64,000 nt of DNA from NCBI GenBank assembly GCA_037176885.1, contig JAWWNJ010000218.1:205684-269683 (forward strand). Reading direction: 5' to 3'. The notes under the pieces are model-generated. The model was given only the letters and a program-made list of their open reading frames with translations, had not been told where the DNA came from and did not search any database. The translations under genes and the position numbers were made by a program. This DNA comes from Favolaschia claudopus (taxonomy: Eukaryota > Basidiomycota > Agaricomycetes > Agaricales > Mycenaceae). Shown here one piece after another: positions 44,831 through 55,689 of this stretch (position 1 is the stretch's first letter; every line of letters starts with the position of its first letter).

Positions 44831-45980
44831 TCTAACCTTCCTTCTTCCCAGCGCGGCGTCAACTAGACAAGCAGCAAGCTTGATCAACGTATAACAACTC
44901 ACCCCGAGGTAAGCTTCCATTCCTTATTTATTTCGTTCAAATCGATTGGAACTAATTAACTCACTTGTGTTCAATCTCTAACTCGTCTGCATTCTCTTTA
45001 TCCAGTGAAGATCCGCAATGCTTACTTCAAGTTTACGGTTTGTTGAATCGAACCTGAGTTCCCTTCGTTCCTGTCTGTATGATACAATGAGGTGAGTTTG
45101 ATTCGTTGGTATCGATTCTCAAAAGTCAACTATATTTTGAGTTCATTTTCGCTTGCGCGAGACTTCTTGGTCGTAACGATTCAACCCGGGTTGCGTTGAA
45201 TCGAAGTCAAGCTAAGTTCTCAGTCGGAGGTAAGTAACCAACATCGTTACATTCCCTTTCCTCATTTTATCGCGCTGACCATCCCACTCAGGTTACTTAG
45301 AATGACAAAGTCTACTTTGTGGTTCTAATTTGCATCCGGATCCATCATCTTTTCATCATCCGAATTTGCGATTCCATTCTGTGGCGCTACAACTTCAACA
45401 CCAATTAACGGAGAACGAATTTGGCGCTACAGTATGTAACAACTTACACGCTTCGTGTTGCGGCTCATGGTCCGAATTGATGACTTGATTCTGCGGCGCT
45501 ACTACTTTGATTTTAATTTACAGCAACAGATTTCGAATCAATATAATGACTTACCGAGTTCGGGTTTCGGCTCTGGTTCAGGTGTGTGTTGTCGAGTTTG
45601 TTGACCTGGGACGCTGTCTCAAGAGCATGATAATATGATACAAGAATCCAACTTACCTTCATTAACCTGCCCAACGGACGTCGCAGGCGACTCAGCGCTC
45701 TCCGCATTCAACGGCTCGGATGGTTGTGGTAAGATCAAAGAGACGGGTTGCCTTGAAATAAAAGACTGGAGTTGCGGTGGTTTAGATTTCGGTGTTGAGA
45801 GCGAATGAGTGTATCTCGAGTGACTATGAGTGTAGTTGGACTCGAAAACGGCACCACCGCTGTATAGGATAATGGACCATTCGAATTTGCACAAACGATG
45901 TCGAAGCTTCAAGCCGCAGGTGCACTCGCTTTGGACCTGCCGAGAAATATTTGCGCCGGGCGCAATTTGGGTAACGCATA
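44831..45980. other. Unassigned; GGCGCTAC repeats
   Basis: GTGGCGCTACAACTTC, TTTGGCGCTACAGTATG and GCGGCGCTACTACTT recur at about 45380, 45420 and 45494, and GTAAG donor-like sites recur between short segments from 44824 on. A gene with very short exons or a decayed retroelement leader is possible; neither can be supported. Confidence 0.3.
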
Positions 45981-46641
45981 CTGTAGCACTTTGTATGGGT
46001 GAAACGTAACGCGTAACGCCCGCCCTGTTTCGTTTCAACGGTAACGCATAACGGTCGGGTGGTTTCCTCGAGGACTGCGTGACATACAAAGATGTCGAAT
46101 TATCATGTTTGTGGCTGTAAAATCTAGCTGAATCTACTGCTATAACCCTCATCCTCCTCACTGCACTCAATCACTCTCTACAATCTTCGTCAAGATAGAA
46201 CCGGTACGGTGCATCTGAGACCACGGGCAAGGTCCTGGGAAGTTGTACCAGAAGCTGGCCGAGGTAGTTTAACTAGTCGCTCAAAGAGGGCTTGTGGTAG
46301 TCTCGTACGCGTGACTAGGCTTGTGGTGGACCTGTCGCTAGTTTAGGTGTCTGAGCGTGCGCCACGGCGCAGTGTTCATGGGAAAAAAAAAATAGGTGTA
46401 TTACGGAGCCCGTAACAGGAGAAATGCAATCACAAAGGGCTATGGATACAAAGAAAGCATGAGAGCTAAAAAAAATTGCCCAGAATCCGTTCAACGTTTG
46501 GAAATAGACTTTATCGGTGTTTGCCCGCCCGTTTCCAAAATTCTATGATGTCACGCATAACGCTGAGGCCGTTTCTGGTTTCCATGCGTAGCGTTTCCAG
46601 TCACGCTCGAGGGTCTGTTTCACCCATACAAAGTGCTACAG
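45981..46641. mobile_element. MITE, CTGTAGCACTTTGTATGG ends, in a membrane-protein gene
   Basis: CTGTAGCACTTTGTATGGGT plus GAAAC inverted at both ends, TA at 45979-45980 and 46642-46643. 661 bp. Both open frames over its ends (VSPIQSATV on either strand) are simply the inverted repeat. Confidence 0.87.
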
Positions 46642-47572
46642 TACTTTCGATTCACATTCAACCACCCCGGCACATTGAAAATGTGAAACTTTGCCCTTTT
46701 CAGGTGTCGCAGCGGTTGGTGAACCTTGTTTCCCAGAAAGCCGGTCCCCAACCCAGTAGATAGCGAGCTGCGAGGTGTCTTCCAGTTGTTGAGGCGTGAA
46801 ATGGCACCGGAGGCGACCATCCGGAAAGCCGTCCCATACTCGAGGCTCAAAGGAGCAGGCGCAGATGCGGAGGCCGGAGGAAGAGGTAATGGAGTGGTTG
46901 ATTTGGCAGGAGCAGAAGCGGCATTTCTTTCAGCAGGAGCGGTGATTGGTGTAGGCACCGGCAGTGAGGAGGTTTGTTTGTGCTGAGGGTGGGAGGTTCT
47001 TGTCGCCTCAGGCCTTTGACTCTTCTCCTCTCGTACCCAGCCTTTAAGCTGGCCTGATAAATAATTAGAAAAGGTGAGAAAGGTTGATCACGAAAGCATA
47101 CCTTCGCTATTGTAATATGGAACTAGTCGTGTCCGGCGACGCCGAGTGGAAGCAACCTCCGTATTCCCCAGGTTGTACACAGAAACAAGCAAATAAATGA
47201 GAATGAGCCCGTAGAAGACAAGAATGGCGGGGATTGTGAAAGGTGATCCCAGGGCAGAGTAGACCCATTCTGCAAGAGCTACGAGGCGACGATGATTGGT
47301 TATGGCTAATAGAACAACAAGTGTGCCGTTGACGACGAGTGAGAGTCTCATGAGGGAAGAAGAAAGACAAGACTCACGAGAGGGGCAGGGTTTCACTTGA
47401 TCTTGATTGAAGCTGCGAGCAGTGTCGATCACACACAAGATTATTAGCAAAGTGAAAGTTGGTGTGCAAATTACAACAAGGCAAACCACAAACCATAAGC
47501 GGAGCCATCGAAGGCGGAATTCGAATATATACTTATAACTTATTACTAAATCATCAATCTTTGAAGCTTGAA
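46620..47572 (-). CDS. Putative membrane protein, C-terminus replaced by a MITE
   Basis: Exons 47572-47102 and 47053-46620, with a 48-nt intron. At least three hydrophobic segments: LWFVVCLVVICTPTFTLLII, LSLVVNGTLVVLLAI and FTIPAILVFYGLILIYLLVS; then a basic stretch (STRRRRTRLVP) and a Pro/Ala/Ser-rich cytosolic-type tail. The frame runs into the MITE at 46641 and stops at a TGA inside its terminal repeat (KYCSTLYG-stop). Removing the MITE with one TA would extend the frame by about 23 residues to another stop. The 5' end is unresolved: the exon begins after an acceptor (CTGCCAG) at 47573 and no first exon is clear upstream. Family not recognised; general look of small fungal tetraspan proteins. 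Confidence 0.5.
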
Positions 47573-47582
47573 CTGGCAGACC

Positions 47583-48030
47583 AGCGCCGCAGGTGTACCG
47601 TGTGCGAGGTATGAAGCGCCGCGGTAGCTATGAGATGTGCCGCGTCGTTGCTGAGACCCGCCGCATCCACCGTTTGACAGCGCCGCATACTACCGCGCGA
47701 CGCGGCGATATCGCCGCGTCAAAGAGGAGTGACGCGGCGAAGTTGTCGCAAATTTCGCCGCGGCCGCCGCTCGATCGCCGCTTCCCACCGCATCACCGCC
47801 GCATCAACCCTCTAATAAAATTCTTACAAGATGGACTCGGAACACAATATTGACTCCCTGCTCGGGCCATCTATACAAGCTACGAAGTAAGTACCTAGTG
47901 GCCCCATATACTGTAACCTAAACATATAAGAATGTGGGATACACACTCACTATGTTTGGGCCTACCGTTGGCCTACCGCTTGACCCGCCGCAGACGCGCC
48001 GCATGACTGCCGCGCCAACTCGACGCGGCG
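47583..48030. repeat. CGCCGC-saturated region
   Basis: GCGCCGC, GACGCGGCG, TCGCCGCG and CCGCCGCATC words dominate 47583-47815 and return at 47965-48030, with palindromes such as CGCGGCGATATCGCCGCG. The intervening 47830-47960 is normal in composition. No terminal inverted repeat resolved. It lies where the first exon of the membrane-protein gene should be. Confidence 0.5.
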
Positions 48031-49561
48031 AAATAATTTTGCCCTATTTATCCTTGCATTCATCTCCTTGTCATCTCCCATTCAACTTGGACGTTCGATC
48101 ACATTGTCGCCTCAAAAGGTAATAGCTTGGACTGGGTTGGCATGTTCACACTCGAAAAACCAGCGTAGATAAATTACCAGTATATATAAATGCTAGAGTC
48201 TACCTTGAGTACTTGATTAACGTCCACTTGAGGCCAAAAACCGGTCAGAAGGTATACTGTACAGCCCTTTCCGAAAGTTTATCCGGTGTATGACATTTAT
48301 TCCACTTCGGTTTTTTGTCTACAGTTGTTGACGATTTCATCACCGGCTCCACAGGCTCCACCTCTCGGCGGCATGCCGGGGTCAGGCCATCAGTGCTGCT
48401 TTGAGCTGAATTCAACTGGTATGGCTCGTATCAGCTTACTGAGGTTAATGTTCAGGCTGTCTCGCAGAATGTGCTTTGGCTTCGAAACTACCCTTCAGGC
48501 ACTGAGAAACTGTAACCTGGGCGAGAATCAAGTCGCGCCAGGGTGTGGAGCCGTTGATGTAAACCAAACAGTTGTAGACAAGAGATCGAAGAGGAAGAAA
48601 TGTCAAAACCCGGATAAAGTTTACAGTCCTAATTCGACTTACTTTAGTTGCAAGCGCGAAGCGGCTGTCACGGGCCGGGACAAGGGTGGGAACCGCCTTC
48701 CCGATATAGAAGGAGGGAGGGAGGGTCGCCGCGCTCTCGAAAAAAAAACTTTTGTAGGTGATATTGAGGTGATATCTTTTTTTCTTATCTTTGATCCCCC
48801 TTGCTTTGGTTGATGGTAGGTAGGTAGGTAGGTAGCATTACACGGAATGGTCCCGCTTAGGAACGCCGGTTTGAGGGAGTATCCCGGTGCAATACAGGCA
48901 ATTAAATAATTTACACCATCGTCTATCAGAATATAAACCGAGGTGGCTGGAAGCCAGTAGAGCTCGATCGTAGTCTGATAGTTACCACGCCCTGTAAGCG
49001 GCGTCCTGCGTTATTATATAAGCATCCATTTTGGGACATAATGGCAACCGCGCCTTGACGCGACTTCGATGTTTCCGCACGCGACATGACCCCAACGAGT
49101 AGACTGGTCCACTGAGACTAGTATCTTCCAACCCTCAACCAACAAATTCTCCCCACAGTCGTCGGATTCGGGCTGAAAAGCGAGTAATTACCGTATTTGG
49201 GCGGATGTCCGGTGTGGAAAGATTTGAGCACAAATCGTGCAAAGATTGTCTCACTGTCGCAAACCAGCTCCGTCACCGCTTTTTCATATAGCTTATACCT
49301 CCAAGGCGCGTCAATTTGGAGGAAATGAGCGCGTTGTTTGGTTGAGCATCGCCATCAATCTCTGATAGATCGAGACGCCGGTTATCATGGCGCGGTTAGT
49401 AACAGACTATATCTTGTGAGGTACGAGCAAACCGATATAGCGTCTGTCTTGGAGAGACTAGCTCGATCGGAACAAGAGCTGCTGGAGTGCAGGTCCAGGA
49501 GCACACGGAGGGGCACAAGAGTCTCAGAGATGAGGGTAAAGAGTAAGAATGATTGATTGTA
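48031..49561. other. No assignable gene
   Basis: An open frame at 48286-48813 (+) lacks domain or splice support. A GGTA microsatellite lies at 48815-48835. Confidence 0.3.
48815..48835. repeat. (GGTA)5 microsatellite
   Basis: About five perfect GGTA units. Confidence 0.85.
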
Positions 49562-49641
49562 GATATACTCAACTACGAGAAGTATATAAGTGTAGATAGG
49601 TATCATACTCAACTACGAGAAGTAAATGTAGATAGGTATCA
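49562..49641. repeat. Two-unit tandem repeat, about 42 bp
   Basis: ATACTCAACTACGAGAAGTA then GTAGATAGGTATC, repeated once with a 3-base shortening. Confidence 0.75.
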
Positions 49642-50342
49642 ATGGATAAGAAAAGATAAGAAATGTCCGAAGTCGGAATGATGCGAACCAACAAATTCAT
49701 ATCCTGACACTCCCACCTTCGCAAAGAACGAGATATATTTGGTGGCCGGTACCGGACAAAATAGCGGTTTGCATCTGTTTCCTCACTGATCATCACGTTT
49801 CCCTAGTCACGGATTCGCCCGTGGAGGAGCGACATCGATCACTGCGGAGTTTGAAATTCACTCCATTTGGAAACCCTGCCAAATTGGGAAACTCTCCTAC
49901 TTTCGATACCTCTGAGCATACTGGTAGACCTCTGAGCCTCAAAATATGTTTGGGACACTATATGCGTGCCGTGATGCAAGCAATCTCATTTTAGCAGCGG
50001 CTACAGGTCAAATTTTCTTTCATTGTTTGCTGAAACATGCTCAACGCGATTTACAGACTGTCGGCGGACAAATAGCAAGATAGTGTGCAGGTTGACTCTG
50101 AATATAAAGTCTCTCTTGATACAGGTCAGTTTTAGCAGTCAACTCTACCATCCAGCTCAAGGCGAGCGCGCAAAGTTTTCGGTGTGTGATGGCCGTCGTA
50201 GCGACTTTCCTAAAATGGATGCCGTGATCAGCCGAGCCATCAATTGTCGCTTCTCAGCCGACCCCCCTGACGCGTCCAAGACTTTATATACGTTTGAACG
50301 ACTGTCTTCAAAAAAGTTTATAAAGTCTTGTTTACGAGACTA
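49642..50342. other. No assignable gene
   Basis: Nothing recognised on either strand. Confidence 0.3.
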
Positions 50343-50640
50343 ACGTTTCCCCATCATTCCGCACAATTCCTTCCCATTCCTCGTCGATCCTCATGTATCC
50401 TCACGAATCCCTACAAATCATCGCAGGTCCTGAGGATTCCCCAATGAATCCTGCATTTTCCCCTCTTAACATTCAACTTTGTATCCTCAGCATTCCTAAG
50501 GAATCCGGCCCATTCCTGATTTTTCTTGAACTCTGTTTGAACTTGACATTCTGACTCGTTCTGAATTTGAACTTGCATTCACTGCGATTCCTCATCATTC
50601 CCGGAATCCCAGCTGATTGGGATCAGCTCCCGCGACGTCA
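50343..50640. repeat. ATTCC/AATCC-saturated region
   Basis: ATTCC, AATCC and ATCCTCA words occur every 8-15 bases on the plus strand from CATCATTCCGC to ATTCCCGGAATCCC. All lie on one strand, unlike the foldback elements. No terminal repeat found. Confidence 0.45.
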
Positions 50641-50733
50641 TCTTGGTGTTTTTACACGGCTTCCAGCTCTCATTCCTCTTTCTTCCTGACTCTCTTGTGT
50701 GCATTCTGCCGTACCTAAGCTCAACTGGCTCGT

Positions 50734-51342
50734 ATGAACACTGAGCAACGACTGAGAAACCTACGAGACGCCTATCACGCTCTTCACGACGATGTTCTCT
50801 CAGCTCTGCGCACTATGGTCGGAGATCCACCGAGCTTGAATGCTGTTCGAGACAGGGCACTGGCGTTAGCTTCAGCGGCGGAGATGGTAAGAATGGCACC
50901 AATACAACTCCCTTCGAATGCTAATGGTGTCTTTTAGCATCGAGCTGTTTTCCCCCCAGACGAGTATGCTACTCTTCAGACGTCTATCACCGACATGGTG
51001 ACGGCTCTTGATCTTGCTTGCCACGACTCGATGGACCCGCCTGATGCTGCCCCTCTGACTGTTGCTCATCGTGTTCGTAGTGGGCGACGAGGCCGGCCAC
51101 GCGTTGAGATTGATCCCCAATTTTTGAGCGCCGCCCTCGATCTTCGTGGTCCGATCGGGATTGCTCCCGAAATTGGAGTTTCAGCTCGCACTGTTCGTCG
51201 TGCCGCTCTTCGAGCTGGACTAGTTCAACCCGGCGCGCCTGTGTTCCAGTCTCGGACAAACGAACAAGGTCAAGTTGAGGTTGTACAGTGTCTGGCGACC
51301 GATTTGTCATCACCCTGGGAATGGCGGCTACTACTATCCTAG
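50734..51342 (+). CDS. Helix-turn-helix protein, N-terminal part of an integrase-like transposon gene
   Basis: Exons 50734-50886 and 50938-51342, in phase, 51-nt intron; 185 aa. N-terminal helical region (LRNLRDAYHALHDDVLSALR), then GRRGRPRVEIDPQFLSAALD and IGVSARTVRRAALRAGL, a resolvase-like helix-turn-helix. In Agaricomycetes this arrangement usually precedes a DDE integrase domain (from memory). Here the frame stops after PWEWRLLLS, where the perfect inverted duplication begins to fold back, so the catalytic part is absent. Likely a truncated DNA-binding remnant. Confidence 0.6.
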
Positions 51343-51693
51343 TCTCGGAAACCCAGACGTTCTACTGTATTCCTTGTAGACGGAGCTCTTTCCGTATATA
51401 GACAATACAAGACATTTCTGACAGCTGTTTCCGAGACTAGGATAGTAGTAGCCGCCATTCCCAGGGTGATGACAAATCGGTCGCCAGACACTGTACAACC
51501 TCAACTTGACCTTGTTCGTTTGTCCGAGACTGGAACACAGGCGCGCCGGGTTGAACTAGTCCAGCTCGAAGAGCGGCACGACGAACAGTGCGAGCTGAAA
51601 CTCCAATTTCGGGAGCAATCCCGATCGGACCACGAAGATCGAGGGCGGCGCTCAAAAATTGGGGATCAATCTCAACGCGTGGCCGGCCTCGTC
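51086..51693. repeat. Perfect 267-bp inverted duplication
   Basis: 51086-51352 and 51427-51693 are exact reverse complements as far as I could compare by eye, separated by a 74-bp spacer. The left arm is the second half of the helix-turn-helix gene. The spacer (CCAGACGTTCTACTGTATTC...) is part of the small MITE seen whole at 51996-52118. Confidence 0.88.
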
Positions 51694-51995
51694 ACAACGA
51701 CGACAAAATTACATTGTAGCATGTATTATCGGAAACTATAGAACCTAGTCTGCAGTGAACTGTGGCTTAATAGGGCTTGATTGTCTCACAATGGAGTCTG
51801 ACTCTTGAAAATTATCGCGAACAAAATCTACGAGTTATCTCCTGAGCTGACACACCCGAGGTCACCCATTCTTGAGGAAAGCCATCCCTCATCATCTGGA
51901 GGCATTCCTGGAGGCTTCCGGCCAGGAGCGACGCGTCTAAGACGCGTCGACGCGCAGATGAGTGAAGTGATGGTAGGTGGGTACACATCGACCGG
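51694..51995. other. Intergenic, nothing assigned
   Basis: No gene seen between the inverted duplication and the next small MITE. Confidence 0.3.
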
Positions 51996-52118
51996 CCCAG
52001 ACGTTCTACTGTCAAAAAATTCTCCCAGGCTCAAAAATCAATCAGCTGTCAGAAATGTCTTGTATTGTCTATATACGGAAAGAGCTCCGTCTACAAGGAA
52101 TACAGTAGAACATCTGGG
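51996..52118. mobile_element. 123-bp MITE, CCCAGACGTTCTACTGT ends
   Basis: CCCAGACGTTCTACTGT at the left and ACAGTAGAACATCTGGG at the right (one mismatch). Its right half matches the 74-bp spacer of the inverted duplication in reverse orientation, as does the flanking TTTCCGAGACTA. Confidence 0.7.
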
Positions 52119-52245
52119 TTTCCGAGACTACTACTATCCTACATCCTTGGTTCTCTGAAAGACTCCCAATTATACAGAAAAAGGTCGAGATTGATTTGAA
52201 TTTCCATAAAAGGCAAGACATTTGATCTTGCCGCAACTGTATGTA

Positions 52246-52679
52246 GTGTTGCCGGAAGCTGGAGCTAGCTCCGAGCTGAGTTCAACTCCAACTCGACCCC
52301 CTTCCCAAAAGCGGCACCTCGAGGTGATGCCAGCTCGCCTCGACTCCACCCTCGTCACCCAAAGCGGACGACGTGACATTTCCGGCGGAGTAACTGAGTG
52401 ACATCACACTCCCTACCCAGTTCCTGTATTGGCCGTTTCTTGGCCGTTTTCGACGTAAAAAAAGCAGTTTGAGCTTGAAGAGAGCTCAGGAGAACCTTCC
52501 ACATAAAAATTTGGTCCATTCTCCCCTGAAATTTTGCCCTTCGGGTGGAAAGATGAACCCTGGGACACTAGATTCCCATATCCGGTATCAGCTCTGAGCC
52601 AGCTCCGGTCAACTCGAGCTGACAGCGAGCTGATGGGCAATCAACTCGAGTTCAGCTCCAACTCAGCTCCCGGCAACAC
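52246..52679. mobile_element. Foldback element saturated with GAGCT/AGCTC, GTGTTGCCG ends
   Basis: GTGTTGCCGG left, CCGGCAACAC right, TA at 52244-52245 and 52680-52681. Subterminal regions are built of GAGCT, AGCTC, CAACTCGAG and GTTCAACTC words; the centre is unrelated. 434 bp. Same termini and architecture as 28870-29447 but a different internal word. Confidence 0.87.
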
Positions 52680-53165
52680 TAGGTGACGCGTGACACCCAG
52701 TGAACGACCGGTCGGATTAGTACAGTATATGTCCGAGGAAGATGTATTGGCGCTGCGGCACTGGATCGATTACAGAAATCACCCGAAGACCCAGGGAACC
52801 TCGCAGACGATCCTAACCTTCTTCATTCCCTCCGACTATTCATTGCGTCTATGGTATCGACCATTTTTCAACTGTCCATGGAGGCCAGCGTTGCAGTTTG
52901 AAGCAACGGTCACGGTCACAATGCTCGACGTTGGAATGCAACGGAAATCTCAGCCATTCGGAATGGCCGATATGACGCTGAGCGAAAATGTATCAAAAGT
53001 ACTTGAAGTTAGTTGACACTGTGGTGAACAAAGGTGTCATTTTATCGAGAGTGATGCCCGTTCTCATTGTGCCCAACAGAGCTCATTCGCCTCCCCCAAC
53101 CTCTTCCACTCCCTCGAAATCATATTATAAGTTGTTATCGATAAGGTCTTTTGCCTTAGGGTGCC

Positions 53166-55323
53166 TCAAAGCGAAAGAGCAGGGAAAGGGCACGGGTCGG
53201 CTTGCCTGTTTGATGATGAGTTTGGCTGACGTGTGAATAGCTCATGTGTCACCAATCCATCGGAATATTGCCTGGGAGGGATTCCTTCCTTCCCCTTGCC
53301 CACAGGAGAGATGGTGAAGCAAGTGAGAGTCATTGCAGCAAATAAGAATAGCGCATCTTCGGCAAGGTAGCGACCAGGACAAGCTCTGAAGCAAATACTT
53401 GAGGGCAATAAGTTAGCTTCAAGGTATCGTCACTAACCGTTTACCCCAGCCAAATGCAATGGAAGCGGGATCCGGGAGCCCGTGATTCCCTAGAAACCTT
53501 TCTGGGCGGAACTCGTACGGCTGATCATATGTACCCGGGTCATGTGCCTGCGCACAGTGAAGACACCATCACCGAACAGGGGACTAATGCTCACCATTCC
53601 CCACTGATTTGCAATGATAGTTGTCCCGGCCGGAATCACATATCCATTGTAGACCTGAGGGACGCTAGTTAATGAGGTTAAGGCGACAAGAGCTGACTTG
53701 CATCGTCCTTCATTAATCGGTGGGGTACACCAAGCGGAATCACTAGTTCCCATCTCAATGCCTCTTTCACCAAAGCATTGAGGTACGGAAGTTGAGTTCT
53801 ATCGTCTAACCCCGGTAGGCGATGGCTGATTACTCTATCGAGCTCGTCTTGGGCGGCCTATAATTGACGTAATAATTAGCCCAAGTTTGCTTAAACATGT
53901 ATGACGTGACTTTTTGTGCTTCTGGAGCATGTAACATTGCCAGAATGAAAGTTAGAACTGAAGAAAAAATGGTGTCCGCTGCGGCTTTTCAGACAGGTAA
54001 GCTGAGGTAAGAGTAGAGCACGCAAGATCTCACTGGCATACATGACTGCCGTAACGGCTCGAATATCAGTGTCGTGTTCTGAGTCTTGTTCCGTTCTTCG
54101 TTATAAATCCATGAGAGCTTTGAAAAAGCTTGGTTTGGCTTCTCCTTTGCGGAATTGGGATATCGCCCACGCGAATGGCTTCGTTTGCAGTTTTGTCGAC
54201 AGTTCCCTGCCTTCCCGGGCAACTTTTTGGAATGAAGCCCCAGGTAACCACTCTGGTATATATTTCAGCACTGGAAACAGATCAACAAGGTAAGCTCCGG
54301 GTCGGGCAGCAGAAACCATGGCCAGTTGAGCCTCTGGGCGAAGTTCAATTCAATTGGGACAGGGAACAAATAAACCGACAGACGCTGCGCAATGCGGACA
54401 AACGGGTCGTCTTCGACAATGGAATAGCCCAGCTGACAATCTTAGTATGAGACATCCAATGATTGATATCAAATCTTACCCCGATCATCATAACAATGGC
54501 GTCAATCGACCTGTTTCGTTCTTAGCTTTGCTGAATGTGGAAGTCACTCAATAACCTGCTTTTTTATATGATCATCATATTTTGACCCATCCATTAGAAG
54601 GCTCAAAAGGCGAGCGTACTCCCGCTGGCAAGTAAGTAACTAACGTATAAGGAGGATGGAGAAAAATTTCAAGGCTCACGTTTATAATGCCATGGTATCG
54701 GCTAGTGTTGCGTGCTGAGAACCCCATATCGAATAACTTCCGCTGTCTTGCATACGATTGACTGGTGACGGGCTGCAACCCAACATTAAACCGCTAAGGG
54801 CGTTCGTAGTGGTTTTGGAGTGCCCCATAATGTATTGACTACGTACCCAATCCATGCTTGGGATTACATCAGCGGGAAAACGATGTACACTCGGTGGGCT
54901 CACAGTTCATTTACCATCGGCATCGCTGGGCGGTCACTATAAATGCTGCTCTTGACGGTGAGCAACGCCTGAGCGGCATTGTAGGTGTTGATGATGCATA
55001 TTTTCTTGCCCATGAGCTGTATCATCACTAGATCGCCTGCACTATGCATTAACAAACGATGGCAAAGGCAACGGTTATGGATTCCCACCATATTGTTCAC
55101 CCCAATCAGAAAATGTTTTCCATTCTATTAAAATCTCTTGTTCAGCATATGTGGAAAACAAAACTTGGAGGAAGCTACGTTGTGTCTTTGGTATATCGAA
55201 AAGGTTTCCGACCAATGGAATGAGACTTGGACGGGGCCCAGGAGGATAGCGGGACTGTTTAGAGTAATGAAGGTAAAGCCATCCACCGATAAGAGGCACG
55301 GCGAAAAGAAGGGAAGGGAACAT
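53166..55323 (-). CDS. Cytochrome P450, probably frameshifted
   Basis: Haem-thiolate monooxygenase. ATG at 55323; N-terminal membrane anchor MFPSLLFAVPLIGGWLYL, then the proline hinge PPGPRPSLIPLVGN. Early exons 55323-55179, 55124-55089, 55036-54904 and from 54856; later segments are recognised by motif: EDDPFVRIAQR, LVDLFPVLKYIPEWLPG, I-helix AADTIFSSVLTF, K-helix E-x-x-R in LVKEALRWELVIP, PERF-type EFRPERFLGN and the haem loop FGWGKRACPGRYLAE, whose Cys is the axial ligand, split by an intron after GKR. Between SGLMLG and LQPVTSQSYARQRKL near 54785 the frame shifts by one base without an intron. The C-terminus (NSSSNRQADPCPFPALSL) is unlike usual P450 ends. Otherwise normal in domain order for Agaricomycete secondary-metabolism P450s. 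Host gene, likely a pseudogene or with a sequencing error. Confidence 0.8.
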
Positions 55324-55689
55324 ATGACTTTGCTTACAGCTGCGGGACCCTTGCTCCACTTTTATAAAACCAAGCGCAAATTCTCGCGGTTTCCACCAAT
55401 CGGAGACGAAGAAGCGATTGGAGTGGTCATGTGGACGAGGTTGACGTGGAAATTTTTCTCGGATGCAGACGGTCTGCCGCGACTGTAGCAGGACCCCTGA
55501 TAGTGCCTTTGAGACCTATGTAGATCCCGTCATCCCGAAAATTTAAATCGCAAAATGTGCCGAACCGTCATTTCGTTCCCACGCTTTTTGGGACTGCAGA
55601 AATCGCGTTTTCCGCCGTCTGATGGAACATTTTCGTTTTTTTTTTGACCTTCCAAAATTGTGGAGAAATTGTCCGAACCGCGGGATCTA

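Noticed and set aside
45380..45510. GGCGCTAC repeats as a possible Gypsy LTR or primer-binding site
   Set aside because: No LTR pair and no gag or pol sequence follows.
45619..46170. 183-codon minus-strand ORF
   Set aside because: It crosses the MITE border and the same peptide (VSPIQSATV) appears at the other inverted end, so it is a by-product of the repeat.
48286..48813. 175-codon plus-strand ORF
   Set aside because: No domain, low-complexity tail, no promoter or splice support.
51437..51655. Second copy of the HTH protein on the minus strand as a separate gene
   Set aside because: It is the exact mirror arm of the inverted duplication, lacking the first exon.
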